Source of the DNA: Flavobacterium sp. NG2
GTDB lineage: Bacteria; Bacteroidota; Bacteroidia; Flavobacteriales; Flavobacteriaceae
NCBI RefSeq assembly: GCF_034119845.1
Contig: NZ_CP139420.1
Span: forward strand, 1,528,001 to 1,592,000
Length of the DNA: 64,000 nucleotides
Direction: 5' to 3'
Shown here: in pieces, positions 7,894 to 16,967 of the stretch
Layout: every line of letters begins with the position of its first letter
Numbering within the stretch: position 1 is the first letter of the stretch
The notes under the pieces: generated by a model
Databases searched by the model: none
The model's input: only the letters and a program-made list of their open reading frames with translations
Told to the model about the DNA's origin: nothing
Position numbers and translations under genes: made by a program

Positions 7894-8592
7894 CTATTTA
7901 TATGTGCTCAAATCTAGATTAAGAATAGTGCCTACTCTGCTAAACTCTTCATTAATCTTTGCATTCAAGATGAGTTGTTCGTTATTTATAGGATGGTTAA
8001 AAATTAACTGATGTGCATGAAGCATCATTCCTTTTAGGTCATAATTCTCCAGCCATAATTTATTTTGTTTGTTGCAACCATGTGGGCGACTTCCTAGAAT
8101 AGGATGAAAAATATGTTTGAAATGTTTCCGTAATTGATGCATACGACCTGTTTCAGGAATCGCTTCTACCAAACAATATCGTGACGTTGGTTTGCTGTTG
8201 AATTCTAGTTCGATTTCAGTATTTTGCAAACGATGAAAGTAGGTTATTGCATTTTGTTTAATATCATCATCATTGGTTAGATCATAATCTATCGTTAGTT
8301 CTTCGGGTGACCAACCACGTAAAATGGCTAAATACTTTTTTTCGACTTCGCGTGTGGCAAAACGATCATTCATAATTTTTAAAACCTCTTTATCCAATGC
8401 AAATAACAAAACACCAGATGTTTTGCGATCTAACCGATGAATAGGGTATACGTGTTGTCCACCTATTTGATTTCTCAATTCTTGGATGGCATACACTTTG
8501 GCGTCGCGCGCATAAAATGATTTGTGAACCAATAATCCGCTTGGTTTATTAATGGCAATAATATATTCGTCTTGGTATAGAATTTCTAACAT
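7894..8592 (-). CDS. truC: RluA-family pseudouridine synthase, TruC-like
   Basis: The 232-residue enzyme isomerises a uridine in tRNA to pseudouridine. HRLDRKTSGVLLFA (from residue 52) contains the catalytic Asp55. The N-terminus ILYQDEYIIAINKPSGLLVHKS is the pattern of the TruC subgroup, which modifies U65 in the T stem. No S4 domain precedes it, again as in TruC. It sits next to the tRNA-fMet cluster, but there is no evidence that this is functional. TruC versus another RluA-type enzyme is the main uncertainty. Confidence 0.82.
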   Translation of the reverse strand: MLEILYQDEYIIAINKPSGLLVHKSFYARDAKVYAIQELRNQIGGQHVYPIHRLDRKTSGVLLFALDKEVLKIMNDRFATREVEKKYLAILRGWSPEELTIDYDLTNDDDIKQNAITYFHRLQNTEIELEFNSKPTSRYCLVEAIPETGRMHQLRKHFKHIFHPILGSRPHGCNKQNKLWLENYDLKGMMLHAHQLIFNHPINNEQLILNAKINEEFSRVGTILNLDLSTYK

Positions 8593-8690
8593 TTGGCAAA
8601 AGTAAAAGATACGTTAACAATTAATTGTATTCTTTTTTTATATAATCCTCAACTTTATAAATTGATCCATAAAAGTCCTAACTGCATAGC

Positions 8691-8722
8691 AAAAAAAAAG
8701 CTCCAGATTTCTCTGAAGCTTT
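8691..8722 (-). terminator. terminator of the tRNA-fMet cluster
   Basis: On the minus strand, just after the last tRNA, AAAGCTTCAGAG...CTGGAGCTTT forms a hairpin followed by a run of nine T. A near copy of it lies at 7811-7840. Confidence 0.75.
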
Positions 8723-8727
8723 CTTAG

Positions 8728-8800
8728 TAGCGGGAACAGGACTCGAACCTGTGACCTTCGGGTTATGAGCCCGACGAGCTGCCTACTGCTCTATCCCGCG
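8728..8800 (-). tRNA. initiator tRNA-fMet (CAT), copy 1
   Basis: The 73-nt gene folds as a cloverleaf: acceptor CGCGGGA with TCCCGCT, anticodon stem TCGGG/CCCGA around CTCATAA, and T arm ACAGG-TTCGAGT-CCTGT. The anticodon is CAT. Three consecutive G:C pairs in the anticodon stem and an unpaired first acceptor position mark it as the initiator. Position 1 is C and 72 is U, where E. coli has C1 and A72. CCA is not encoded. Identical to the copy at 8918-8990. Confidence 0.92.
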
Positions 8801-8818
8801 CTGTGTGTTTTGCAATCT

Positions 8819-8883
8819 TGGTTGAACCTGTGTCCGCCGTGGCGGATATGAGCCCGACGAGCTGCCTACTGCTCTATCCCGCG
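8819..8883 (-). pseudogene. broken tRNA-fMet between two intact copies
   Basis: The 5' half, through CGGGCTCATA, is identical to the flanking tRNA-fMet genes. Then the anticodon-stem 3' side and variable loop are replaced by a perfect hairpin TCCGCC-AC-GGCGGA. A partial T arm (ACAGGTTCAA) remains, and the 3' acceptor strand is lost. It cannot fold into a tRNA. The copy probably decayed after tandem duplication and picked up the hairpin sequence (inference). Confidence 0.85.
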
Positions 8884-8917
8884 ATGTGCGTTTGTAATCT
8901 CAATAGAATTAACTTAG

Positions 8918-8990
8918 TAGCGGGAACAGGACTCGAACCTGTGACCTTCGGGTTATGAGCCCGACGAGCTGCCTACTGCTCTATCCCGCG
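8918..8990 (-). tRNA. initiator tRNA-fMet (CAT), copy 2
   Basis: Same 73-nt sequence as copy 1, with CAT anticodon and the three-G:C anticodon stem of initiators. It is first in the cluster, about 13 bp from the -7 promoter element, and is followed by the broken copy and then copy 1. Confidence 0.92.
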
Positions 8991-9002
8991 TTGTTTCGGG
9001 TG

Positions 9003-9032
9003 CAAAGATACACATAAATCTTAGATTTACAA
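9003..9032 (-). promoter_or_regulatory. promoter of the tRNA-fMet cluster
   Basis: On the minus strand, TTG at 9032-9030 is followed after 19 nt by TATCTTTG at 9010-9003. This is a full match to the Bacteroidota promoter TTG-N19-TAnnTTTG and is correctly placed for the tRNA at 8990. Confidence 0.75.
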
Positions 9033-9080
9033 TACGTAATTTTAAAAAATGTTTTATTTCGTCTATTCACTTGATATGAC

Positions 9081-9088
9081 TACCTTTG
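9081..9088 (+). promoter_or_regulatory. -7 promoter element for era
   Basis: TACCTTTG matches TAnnTTTG and lies 20 bp before the era ATG. No clear -33 TTG is present at 17-23 nt. Confidence 0.6.
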
Positions 9089-9108
9089 CGGCATTAAAAT
9101 TAAAGTAA

Positions 9109-9990
9109 ATGTCACATAAAGCAGGTTTTGTAAATATTATTGGGAATCCGAATGTTGGGAAATCAACATTGATGAATGCCTTTGTGGGGGAAAGGTTGTC
9201 TATTATCACCTCTAAAGCACAAACAACTCGTCATAGAATCCTTGGAATTGTCAATGGAGAAGATTTTCAGATGGTATTGTCTGATACTCCTGGAATCATC
9301 AAACCTGCTTATGAGATGCAAGAATCGATGATGAACTTTGTCAAATCGGCTTTTGAGGATGCTGACGTTTTAATCTATATGGTGGAAATAGGGGAGCAGG
9401 ATTTGAAAGACGAAGCTTTTTTTAATAAAATCATCTATGCTAAAATTCCTGTGTTGTTATTGTTGAATAAAATTGATAATTCAAATCAAGAACAGTTAGA
9501 AGAGCAAGTGGCTTTTTGGGCTGAAAAAGTGCCTAATGCCGAGATTTTCCCAATATCAGCCTTAAAGAATTTCAATGTGCCAGAAGTTTTTGGACGTATT
9601 TTGGAATTGTTGCCTGAATCACCTCCTTATTATCCTAAAGACCAGTTGACAGATAAACCAGAACGTTTTTTTGTTAATGAAACCATTCGTGAGAAAATCT
9701 TATTGAACTACAGTAAAGAGATTCCGTATGCAGTAGAGATTGTAACTGAGGAATTTGTAGAAACAGATGCGATTATCCGTATTCGTTCTCTTATTATGGT
9801 AGAGCGCGATACCCAAAAAGGAATCATCATTGGACATAAAGGAGCGGCTTTGAAAAAAGTAGGAATGGAGGCTCGTGAGGATTTAGAAAAATTCTTTGGT
9901 AAACAAATTCACATCGAATTGTATGTGAAAGTGAATAAAAACTGGAGAAGTAACGCGAATATGTTGAAGCGTTTTGGGTATAATCAATAA
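9109..9990 (+). CDS. era: GTPase Era (ribosome assembly)
   Basis: Era is a GTPase with an RNA-binding KH domain that acts in 30S subunit maturation on the 3' end of 16S rRNA. The 293 residues show G1 GNPNVGKS (12-19), the switch SKAQTTRHRILG (35-46), DTPG (59-62) and NKID (120-123). The C-terminal KH domain (about 200-290) includes IIGHKGAALKKVG and ends with the typical KVNKNWRSN. Length and order of domains are normal. der follows on the same strand, a common pairing of ribosome-assembly GTPases, with about 250 bp of repeat-rich DNA between them. Confidence 0.97.
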   Translation: MSHKAGFVNIIGNPNVGKSTLMNAFVGERLSIITSKAQTTRHRILGIVNGEDFQMVLSDTPGIIKPAYEMQESMMNFVKSAFEDADVLIYMVEIGEQDLKDEAFFNKIIYAKIPVLLLLNKIDNSNQEQLEEQVAFWAEKVPNAEIFPISALKNFNVPEVFGRILELLPESPPYYPKDQLTDKPERFFVNETIREKILLNYSKEIPYAVEIVTEEFVETDAIIRIRSLIMVERDTQKGIIIGHKGAALKKVGMEAREDLEKFFGKQIHIELYVKVNKNWRSNANMLKRFGYNQ

Positions 9991-10000
9991 TTTGCCGTAG

Positions 10001-10055
10001 GGACAGGTCGCGACCTGTCCGTACAGATGAAAAATGCGACCTGTCCGTACAGATG
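10001..10055. repeat. 20-bp palindrome plus partial direct repeat
   Basis: GGACAGGTCGCGACCTGTCC (10001-10020) is a perfect palindrome. Its right half and flank (20 nt, 10010-10029) are repeated exactly at 10036-10055. A close relative of the palindrome lies inside alaS at 21717-21735. Confidence 0.8.
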
Positions 10056-10072
10056 GGATTTGTAACGAAATG

Positions 10073-10154
10073 CCCTAGCCCTGATAGAAGCGGCATCCTT
10101 TTATGTTTCGCCTTAGCGAACATAAAAGATAGAGCGGATAGCAGGATTAGCTCC
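10073..10154. repeat. dispersed hairpin element, copy A
   Basis: The ends are CCCTAGCCCTGATAGAAGCG and GAGCGGATAGCAGGATTAGC, matching copy B at 49359-49443 in the opposite orientation. The middle is a hairpin of CTTTTATGTTTCGC with GCGAACATAAAAG, unlike the middle of copy B. The element fills the era-der intergenic region. Confidence 0.75.
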
Positions 10155-10213
10155 AAAATAAATTTAAAAAATCTAGCAATTGCGTAGCTTAGTGACTTAG
10201 CCACTTTTTTGAC

Positions 10214-10221
10214 TACCTTTG
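10214..10221 (+). promoter_or_regulatory. -7 promoter element for der
   Basis: TACCTTTG, a full -7 match, ends 18 bp before the ATG at 10240. It overlaps a possible in-frame TTG start at 10219, so that start is ruled out. Confidence 0.6.
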
Positions 10222-10239
10222 CAAAAAGTTAAAATAAGC

Positions 10240-11550
10240 ATGACAAATAATATTGTTGCCATAGTAGGAAGACCAAATGTAGGGAAATCGACTCTTTTTA
10301 ATCGTTTGATTCAAAGAAGAGAGGCGATTGTTGACTCGGTTTCGGGGGTTACACGTGATAGAAATTACGGAAAAAGTGAGTGGAACGGAAAGGAATTCTC
10401 TGTAATTGATACGGGTGGATATGTACGTGGTTCTGACGATGTGTTTGAAGGAGAGATTCGCAAGCAGGTAGAATTGGCCATTGACGAAGCTGATGTGATT
10501 ATTTTTGTGGTGGATGTTGAGGAAGGAATTACTCCAATGGATGATGCTGTAGCGAAGTTGTTGCGTAAAGTAACCAAGCCAGTGTTGTTAGCCGTGAACA
10601 AAGTAGATAATGCGATGCGTGAAAAAGACGCGGTAGAATTTTATAATCTTGGTTTAGGTGAATATTACACTTTTGCGAGTATTTCAGGAAGTGGAACAGG
10701 GGATTTATTAGATGCTTTAATCGAAGCTTTTCCTGAAAAACCAGAGGTAGAAGATGTGTCAGACTTGCCACGTTTTGCCGTTGTAGGACGTCCGAATGCT
10801 GGGAAATCTAGTTTTATCAATGCATTGATTGGTAAAGACAGATATATTGTTACTGATATTGCAGGAACAACTCGTGATGCGATTGATACAAAGTTTGACC
10901 GTTTTGGGTTTGAATTTAACTTAGTGGATACAGCGGGAATTCGTCGTAAGGCTAAGGTAAAAGAAGACTTAGAGTTTTACTCGGTGATGCGTTCTGTGCG
11001 TGCTATTGAGCATGCGGATATTTGTATTTTGATTATCGATGCGACTCGTGGTTTTGAAGGACAGGATCAAAGTATTTTTTGGTTGGCCGAAAAAAACCGA
11101 AAAGGAGTAGTGATTTTGGTAAACAAATGGGATTTGGTCGAAAAAGACACCATGTCAACACGTGATTACGAAGAGAAAATCCGAAAAGAATTGATGCCTT
11201 TTACCGATGTGCCTATTTTGTTTGTTTCGGCATTAACCAAACAACGTTTATTGAAAGCGCTTGAGGCTACAGTAAAAGTATATGAAAACCGTCAACAGCG
11301 TATTGCAACTTCAAAATTCAATGAGTATATGTTGAAAATAATAGAAGCTTATCCGCCGCCAGCGACTAAAGGGAAGTATGTGAAAATAAAATATTGTATG
11401 CAATTGCCATCACCAACACCTCAGTTTGTGTTTTTTGCCAACTTGCCGCAGTATGTTAAAGAACCGTATAAACGTTACCTAGAGAATAAGATTAGAGAAA
11501 ATTGGGATTTTTCAGGAGTGCCAATAGATATTTATATCAGAGAAAAATAA
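10240..11550 (+). CDS. der: GTPase Der (EngA)
   Basis: Der is a double-GTPase needed for 50S ribosome assembly. The 436-residue protein has two G domains, each with a P-loop (GRPNVGKST near residue 9 and GRPNAGKSS near 183), DTGG and DTAG switch II motifs and NKxD motifs (NKVD, NKWD), then a C-terminal KH-like domain. I start it at ATG 10240 ([13 protein letters not shown]) because the frame extends upstream to a TTG that overlaps the -7 promoter. The gene is followed directly by a terminator. Confidence 0.96.
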   Translation: MTNNIVAIVGRPNVGKSTLFNRLIQRREAIVDSVSGVTRDRNYGKSEWNGKEFSVIDTGGYVRGSDDVFEGEIRKQVELAIDEADVIIFVVDVEEGITPMDDAVAKLLRKVTKPVLLAVNKVDNAMREKDAVEFYNLGLGEYYTFASISGSGTGDLLDALIEAFPEKPEVEDVSDLPRFAVVGRPNAGKSSFINALIGKDRYIVTDIAGTTRDAIDTKFDRFGFEFNLVDTAGIRRKAKVKEDLEFYSVMRSVRAIEHADICILIIDATRGFEGQDQSIFWLAEKNRKGVVILVNKWDLVEKDTMSTRDYEEKIRKELMPFTDVPILFVSALTKQRLLKALEATVKVYENRQQRIATSKFNEYMLKIIEAYPPPATKGKYVKIKYCMQLPSPTPQFVFFANLPQYVKEPYKRYLENKIRENWDFSGVPIDIYIREK

Positions 11551-11554
11551 AGTT

Positions 11555-11585
11555 AAAATCCCGAGTTCATCGGGATTTTTTTATG
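11555..11585 (+). terminator. terminator of der
   Basis: AAAATCCCGA and TCGGGATTTT pair around GTTCA, and the hairpin runs into a T tract right after the der stop. Confidence 0.85.
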
Positions 11586-11619
11586 GTTTTAAGTTGTTGT
11601 AGCGTTTAAAGGAAAGGAC

Positions 11620-11859
11620 TCAATCTGTTTCTTCGTTGTCTAGAGTTTTTATTTCATGGTCTTCGTACCAATCCTTAAAAGTTTTGGTTGTGGTGTAATT
11701 GTCTGTCAGGACAGTATAGACCATAAAAGGAATCAAAAATACACCAATAATGTGCATACCGATTATAATTCTCAAAGAGATGTCCGTTTGATTTAAGCCA
11801 GCAAATATAAAGACATATGCTGTAGTAAACCATACGAGTTTAATAGCAAAATTTTTCAT
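11620..11859 (-). CDS. small two-helix membrane protein, unknown function
   Basis: Starting at ATG 11859, the 79-residue protein has two hydrophobic segments (about residues 4-20 and 28-47), then a charged tail (FKDWYEDHEIKTLDNEETD). A longer frame continues upstream to 12000 but that part is Lys/Ser/Thr-rich and unlike a signal or membrane segment. AAGAGAAAATAAAGTC before 11859 fits a Bacteroidota start region. I do not recognise a named family. It is convergent with der, and the OMP gene at 12199 is divergent from it. Confidence 0.6.
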   Translation of the reverse strand: MKNFAIKLVWFTTAYVFIFAGLNQTDISLRIIIGMHIIGVFLIPFMVYTVLTDNYTTTKTFKDWYEDHEIKTLDNEETD

Positions 11860-12198
11860 GACTTTATTTTCTCTTAAAGTTACAGGGTTTAATTTAGAAT
11901 ATGAGTTAAAGTATTGATAATTAATCTGTAATGGAGGAGTTGTGAATATTGAGAGTTTGGATTTTGTTAATTGAATTTTAGCTTTAAGAAATACACTCAT
12001 ACGGATAATGTTAGGAATGTAATAATTAATGCCTTTTTACCGTTGTTGAAATATAATTAAATAATCCAATTCGGCTTCTACGTTTGTAGTCAATCAGTAT
12101 TTAATCACTGAGTAAATTCTATTTTGGTTAAAAGTTTTTTTTGAATTAAACCTTTTGCAATTTATGTTGTCATAAAATACTATTATTATAACAAAACC

Positions 12199-14982
12199 AT
12201 GTTCAAGAACCATTTTATATACATTTTTCTGTTTTTTACTTTCGCCACTTTTGCGCAAGATAGCTATACTATTCAAGGGCAAATTTTAGATATTAATACC
12301 CAACAACCCTTAGAGTCTGCAAATGTATTTTTCTCGGCCAATAGGGATTCTTTAAAATTAGGCTCTACAACAACAGATAATAAAGGGCTTTTTAAAATAA
12401 GATTGAAGAAATACGAGAAGCCAGTATTCTTTAATGTCTCTTTTGTAGGTCATGAAAATTACAGAGACGAGTTGTCAGGGATAGTTGAGAATAAGGATTT
12501 TGGGGCTATTTATCTATTTGGAACCGAAAATGTTTTGAATGATGTGATTATCAAATCGGCTGCTCCGCCTATGGTAGTAAAACAAGATACGTTAGAATAT
12601 AACGCTTCCTCTTATAAAGTAAGACCTGATGATAATGTAGATGCCGTGCTAAAAGAATTACCTGGATTTCAGTTTGATGATGAGGGTAAAATCACAGTTA
12701 ATGGTAAAGAAGTTACACAGATTTTGGTCAACGGAAAGGCGTTTTTTGGAAAGGATGGAGCGATTGCATTGCAAAATTTACCAGCTGATATTATCAATAA
12801 AATTCAAGTTTCTGACTTTAAAACAAAGAAAGAAGAGCTGGCGGGCGAAGATGCAGCTTCTGATTTTTTAAGTATCAATTTGACTATTGACGAAAAGAAA
12901 AATAAAGGGTATTTTGGGAAATTTCTTGGAGGTTATGGTACTGATGATCGGTATGAAGGGAGTTTTTTGTTGAATCAATTTGACCAAAAACAGCGTATTA
13001 GTGCTGTAGGCTCTGTTAATAATATCAATTTATCAGGGTTTTCGATAGACGAAGCATTTGGTGATGATAAAAATAAAGGAAGCAATGATGTAGGTGTTGC
13101 TATTTCGAGAAAAGGAATTACCCAATCGAATTTAGCTGGATTGAATTACTTTAATGAATGGTCGGATAAGTTAGAAACCACAGGTGATTACTCTTATAAT
13201 AATAGTATCAACAAAAATAAAAAAACATCAACTTTACAGCGTTTTTTGCCTACAGGAAATTTAGTTACTCAATCGGATTCCGAAGCAAGAATTGAGAACA
13301 ACAATCACAAAGTTAATTTCGAATTAAACTATAAACCAACTAATACTACTCAGATTTCGTTTGAGCCAAGGTTGAGAAAATCAAATTATGAAAATGAAGG
13401 AAAGTCTTTCAGTAGTACAACTGATGGTGATGGAGTTTTGCTAAATGAGAATAAAGGAACAACGCTGAAAACTACAAATGGGATTAATTTTGATAACCAA
13501 ATTAATGTCAATAAGAATTTTCAGAAAAAACGTAGAAATTTAAATTTGTCGATAACTAATAATAATTCAGATAATGAAAATATAGCCTTCAATAATTCAA
13601 CTACAGAATCATTTAAAACAGGAAATATTATCTTGCGTAATCAAAAGAATGATAATCAAATAAAGCGTGATTATTATTATGTAAGTGCCGAATTTACGGA
13701 ACCAGTTTCTGATGTGCTACGTTTTAGAGTGGGTGCCGATTACCGTTGGGATAACAAAGTGACGGATGAAAAAACTTTTAATTTTGATGAATCCTCTAAT
13801 TCTTATTCTCTTTTCAATGATAGACAGTCCAGTTATGTGGCTTCAAAGCAACATGCAATTGCACCTAAGATGGGAGTTTTTTATGATAATAAAGTCTTTT
13901 CTTTTAATATTCGAAATAATACCTTCTTAGTCAATTATGATAACTTGTCGATGTATTTGGGTAAGGAGACGAATTTGAAAGCAAATTATTTTATACCTGA
14001 ATGGCATACGCAGTTGAAGTATAAAATAGACCGTTCTAATTATGCATTGATGAAATATGATTATAGAGTAAATCTGCCAACGGCTTACCAGTTATTGCCT
14101 GTTTTGGATATAAGTAGTACAGTAAATACCGTGATTGGTAATCCTGATTTGGATCCAATTAAAAAACACCTTTTCAATTTTAGTTTTAGAAACTACAATG
14201 TCAAAAAACGTTCGGGTTATAGTATTTATATGAAAGCGGATATTATTGATAGTGATATTATCTCGACCCGCGTATATGCTGAAGATGGTACAAGTCAAAC
14301 TACTTTTGCTAATATTAATGATATTTACAATGCTTCCTTAGGCGCAAATTGGAATAATTATATTAAAAAAGAGGGAGATACTTATCGCTATGGTTTAGGA
14401 TTTAATACGACATACGGACTTGATAAAGGTTTTGTGAATAATGTGTTTTATGATGCTAACACGTTGTCTATTGCTCCTAAGGTTTATTTGTCCTATAACT
14501 ATGGTAAGGTTTTTAATATTGCTCCTTCTTATAGTTTTTCATATAATGAATCAAAGTATAAAAATTATTCCATCGACTCTCGTTCAAATGTTATCCATAA
14601 AATGAATCTAAGGACAACAAATTATATTGTTGAAAATTGGGTTTTAAGTAACGACTTTGGTTACAATTACAACTCCAATTCAGGAGGAGCGTATAAGAAC
14701 GATTTTTATTTATGGAATATGAGTTTAGGTTATACGTTTTTGGATAAAACATTGACGGCACGATTGAAAGTCTACGATGTCCTAGATCAAAATCAAGGGT
14801 ATTCAAGGTCTATTACAGATACTTCAATACGAGATGAGGAAAATACCGTTTTGAAGCGTTATGCGATGTTCTCTTTAATTTACAAGGTAAAGAATTTTGG
14901 AGGGCTAAAAGAAATTCCTAACTCCAAATCCGATTCTAAAAAAGATAGTAAAGAGAAGGATCGTGATAGAACAGAGGGGTGA
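12199..14982 (+). CDS. outer-membrane beta-barrel protein with carboxypeptidase-like domain (TonB-receptor type)
   Basis: The 927-residue protein has a signal peptide (ending ATFAQ, residue 20). Residues about 22-110 form a carboxypeptidase-regulatory-like beta-sandwich (GQILDINTQQPLESANVFF). A plug-like segment at about 120-230 carries YNASSYKVRPDDNVDAVLKELPG and ILVNGKAFFG. The rest, about 230-900, is a long beta-barrel of alternating polar and aromatic strands. This is the OMP_b-brl_3 family of SusC-related, TonB-linked barrels. No SusD partner is adjacent, so it is probably not a classic glycan-uptake pair. The C-terminal tail is rich in Lys, Asp and Glu. The ligand is unknown. Confidence 0.85.
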   Translation: MFKNHFIYIFLFFTFATFAQDSYTIQGQILDINTQQPLESANVFFSANRDSLKLGSTTTDNKGLFKIRLKKYEKPVFFNVSFVGHENYRDELSGIVENKDFGAIYLFGTENVLNDVIIKSAAPPMVVKQDTLEYNASSYKVRPDDNVDAVLKELPGFQFDDEGKITVNGKEVTQILVNGKAFFGKDGAIALQNLPADIINKIQVSDFKTKKEELAGEDAASDFLSINLTIDEKKNKGYFGKFLGGYGTDDRYEGSFLLNQFDQKQRISAVGSVNNINLSGFSIDEAFGDDKNKGSNDVGVAISRKGITQSNLAGLNYFNEWSDKLETTGDYSYNNSINKNKKTSTLQRFLPTGNLVTQSDSEARIENNNHKVNFELNYKPTNTTQISFEPRLRKSNYENEGKSFSSTTDGDGVLLNENKGTTLKTTNGINFDNQINVNKNFQKKRRNLNLSITNNNSDNENIAFNNSTTESFKTGNIILRNQKNDNQIKRDYYYVSAEFTEPVSDVLRFRVGADYRWDNKVTDEKTFNFDESSNSYSLFNDRQSSYVASKQHAIAPKMGVFYDNKVFSFNIRNNTFLVNYDNLSMYLGKETNLKANYFIPEWHTQLKYKIDRSNYALMKYDYRVNLPTAYQLLPVLDISSTVNTVIGNPDLDPIKKHLFNFSFRNYNVKKRSGYSIYMKADIIDSDIISTRVYAEDGTSQTTFANINDIYNASLGANWNNYIKKEGDTYRYGLGFNTTYGLDKGFVNNVFYDANTLSIAPKVYLSYNYGKVFNIAPSYSFSYNESKYKNYSIDSRSNVIHKMNLRTTNYIVENWVLSNDFGYNYNSNSGGAYKNDFYLWNMSLGYTFLDKTLTARLKVYDVLDQNQGYSRSITDTSIRDEENTVLKRYAMFSLIYKVKNFGGLKEIPNSKSDSKKDSKEKDRDRTEG

Positions 14983-14999
14983 AAGTTTTGAAATGGTTT

Positions 15000-16424
15000 T
15001 TAGTTAAAGGCTGTTTTGAATAATTTAGGAGTAAATTTTGCCTGTACATAAACCCAATTAGGGATTTTGGTAGCATCTCCTGATTTTTTTATTGCTGTCA
15101 TAGTTTCTGTTGGCAACGCAAAAGAAAATCCGGTTTCGATATGTGTATAGCTATTTGGTTTGTAGCTAAGCATTAAATCATGTTCATATCCCATGTATTT
15201 TGTAAGTTCTTGATTGGTTGCAGTAACAGCAGTTTTTTGAGTGTAAAACAAATGGCTGTTAGAGCTTATTTCCAATTTTGGGCTAATTGTTTTTGATATA
15301 AATAAATAAGGGTTTGTTAATCCTGAATTATTTAAGTCTGTTGGGAATTTGATAAAGAAATCCATAAATCCATTAAAGCGGTGAGCAACTCCGTATAGCG
15401 GCACAAAATTATGATCAACAGTTTCAACAGTACCTCTATCGCCACTTAAAATTTCAGCTCCCAAACGTATTGTTAGACTTTTAGGGATAGTATATTTGAT
15501 TTCGGGTTGCAGGTACCAAGCTTTAATTGTTTTGTCTGTAGTATTTCGACCAGATTGAAGATATCCGCTTGTAGTAGTGTACCAATTCCCTTGGGTGTAC
15601 TCTAAACGACCTCCATAAGTTAGTCTCCACAATATTTTCTCGGTATCTGTTTTACTTTGATAACCATCTGCAGCTACAATTGTTGTTCCTGTAAATTTGG
15701 GTGTGAATTCATATTTTGCATAATTTACTGCAAGTGCTTTGTAACTAGACCATGTACTTGGAGTTGCATTTCCAGGGGTAAGGCTCAATTGTGTAGGAGT
15801 GAAATCTGTGCCAGATTGACGTTCAGCTGTTTGGTTGAAGGATCCAATTAGTTCAGAAATCAATTTTCCTTTGTTGTATTTAAAATTAATAGCATCATAG
15901 GTGTTACCATTTACCCTCCATTCATTTTCGGCAAAAAGGCGTTGATTATCAATTGCAATCCGTTGACGACCTATTCTAATTGAAAAATTAGGTGTAATTG
16001 TTGGTTCTATATAAGCTTCAAATAACTGAATCGTTCCGTCTAATCCTCTTGGATCGCGTGATCCCCAAATACGTGCATCTTGTAATGATAGAAAAGCATT
16101 TAATGAATTGGCTTGTTGATAACTGAAATTTAATCTGCTGCGTTGATTAACAAAGGCCGCAGGAATAGAAGAACTAGTAGGGATGTTTCCATAGCCATCT
16201 CTATATTCAAAACGATTTTTAATTTGTAAGTCAACTTGAAATATTTTGTCTTTTGGTTTTGCTTGTTGATTGAATGCGTAATCAGCACGAATAGAATCGG
16301 CTTCCTTTTGTTTGACTAGTCCTTTTTGTATTAATACTTTAAGGATATCGTCTGCTGTTTGCGCATTTGCCGTTCCTAGTTTTAGGATAGTCACCAAAAT
16401 AAAGAGGAAATGTTTGATTTTCAT
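15000..16424 (-). CDS. outer-membrane porin, alginate-export/phosphate-porin-like
   Basis: The 474-residue protein has a signal peptide (residues 1-21, ending ANAQ). An N-terminal helical piece ADDILKVLIQKGLVKQKEADSIRADYAF is typical of Bacteroidota porins in this group. A 16-18-strand-like barrel follows with FRIGRQRI-type motifs (here IRIGRQRIAIDNQRLF), as in the alginate-export (PF13372) fold. The gene lies 76 bp downstream of the Rrf2 regulator on the same strand and could be cotranscribed with it. It is convergent with the barrel gene at 12199. The transported solute cannot be deduced. Confidence 0.72.
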   Translation of the reverse strand: MKIKHFLFILVTILKLGTANAQTADDILKVLIQKGLVKQKEADSIRADYAFNQQAKPKDKIFQVDLQIKNRFEYRDGYGNIPTSSSIPAAFVNQRSRLNFSYQQANSLNAFLSLQDARIWGSRDPRGLDGTIQLFEAYIEPTITPNFSIRIGRQRIAIDNQRLFAENEWRVNGNTYDAINFKYNKGKLISELIGSFNQTAERQSGTDFTPTQLSLTPGNATPSTWSSYKALAVNYAKYEFTPKFTGTTIVAADGYQSKTDTEKILWRLTYGGRLEYTQGNWYTTTSGYLQSGRNTTDKTIKAWYLQPEIKYTIPKSLTIRLGAEILSGDRGTVETVDHNFVPLYGVAHRFNGFMDFFIKFPTDLNNSGLTNPYLFISKTISPKLEISSNSHLFYTQKTAVTATNQELTKYMGYEHDLMLSYKPNSYTHIETGFSFALPTETMTAIKKSGDATKIPNWVYVQAKFTPKLFKTAFN

Positions 16425-16500
16425 TTGTCTGTTAAAAAGATTTCGGATGCAAATATATAATTAATTCTATATAATTAGTAGAGTTTAAGAAAAAATAATT

Positions 16501-16914
16501 TTATTTTTTAATTAATGAACCAATAGTGATGCCTTGCATGGCTTTTAATGTTTCTTCACGAATAGTTACTAAACCATGTCTTAAGGCACATTCAGTCTCA
16601 CTTGTACAGTCAGAACAAGGTTCGTAAAAATTAAGGGAAGCGCATGGGAGTAAGGCGATAGCACCGTCAAAAAGACGGTGAATATCTGCCAATGTAATTT
16701 CGTTTTTGGGTTTTATTAGGTAATAACCACCGTATTTACCTTGTTTGCTACCGACAAAATGGGCACGTTTTAAGTCTAGTAAAATTTGTTCCAAAAATTT
16801 TTTTGGAATAGAAGCACCTTCTGCAATTTCTATAGTACGGGCGATATGGCTAGCATCTTTTTCAGCAAGAAATAATAAAGCCTTTAAGGCGTATTTAGAT
16901 TTATGAGAAAGCAT
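16501..16914 (-). CDS. Rrf2-family transcriptional regulator
   Basis: The 137-residue protein has the Rrf2 winged helix at the N-terminus (KYALKALLFLAE ... IPKKFLEQILLDLKRAHFVGSKQGKYGGYYL). The C-terminal part has four cysteines, Cys91, Cys100, Cys103 and Cys109 (LPC...PCSDCTSETEC), which suggests an Fe-S sensing member of the IscR/NsrR/CymR group. It precedes the porin gene. A likely reading is redox, iron or NO sensing that affects the porin (inference only). No operator is identified. Confidence 0.88.
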   Translation of the reverse strand: MLSHKSKYALKALLFLAEKDASHIARTIEIAEGASIPKKFLEQILLDLKRAHFVGSKQGKYGGYYLIKPKNEITLADIHRLFDGAIALLPCASLNFYEPCSDCTSETECALRHGLVTIREETLKAMQGITIGSLIKK

Positions 16915-16967
16915 TTAATAAAGTGTTTATACAAATATAAGAGTAAATCGATATAATCAAAAAAAAG

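Noticed and set aside
9827..10204. A minus-strand frame across the era end and the repeat region
   Set aside because: It is antisense to the era KH domain and runs through repeats. No sign of coding.
10219..10239. An earlier TTG start for der
   Set aside because: It overlaps the -7 promoter element TACCTTTG, so it would not be in the mRNA. The ATG at 10240 starts the family's N-terminus.
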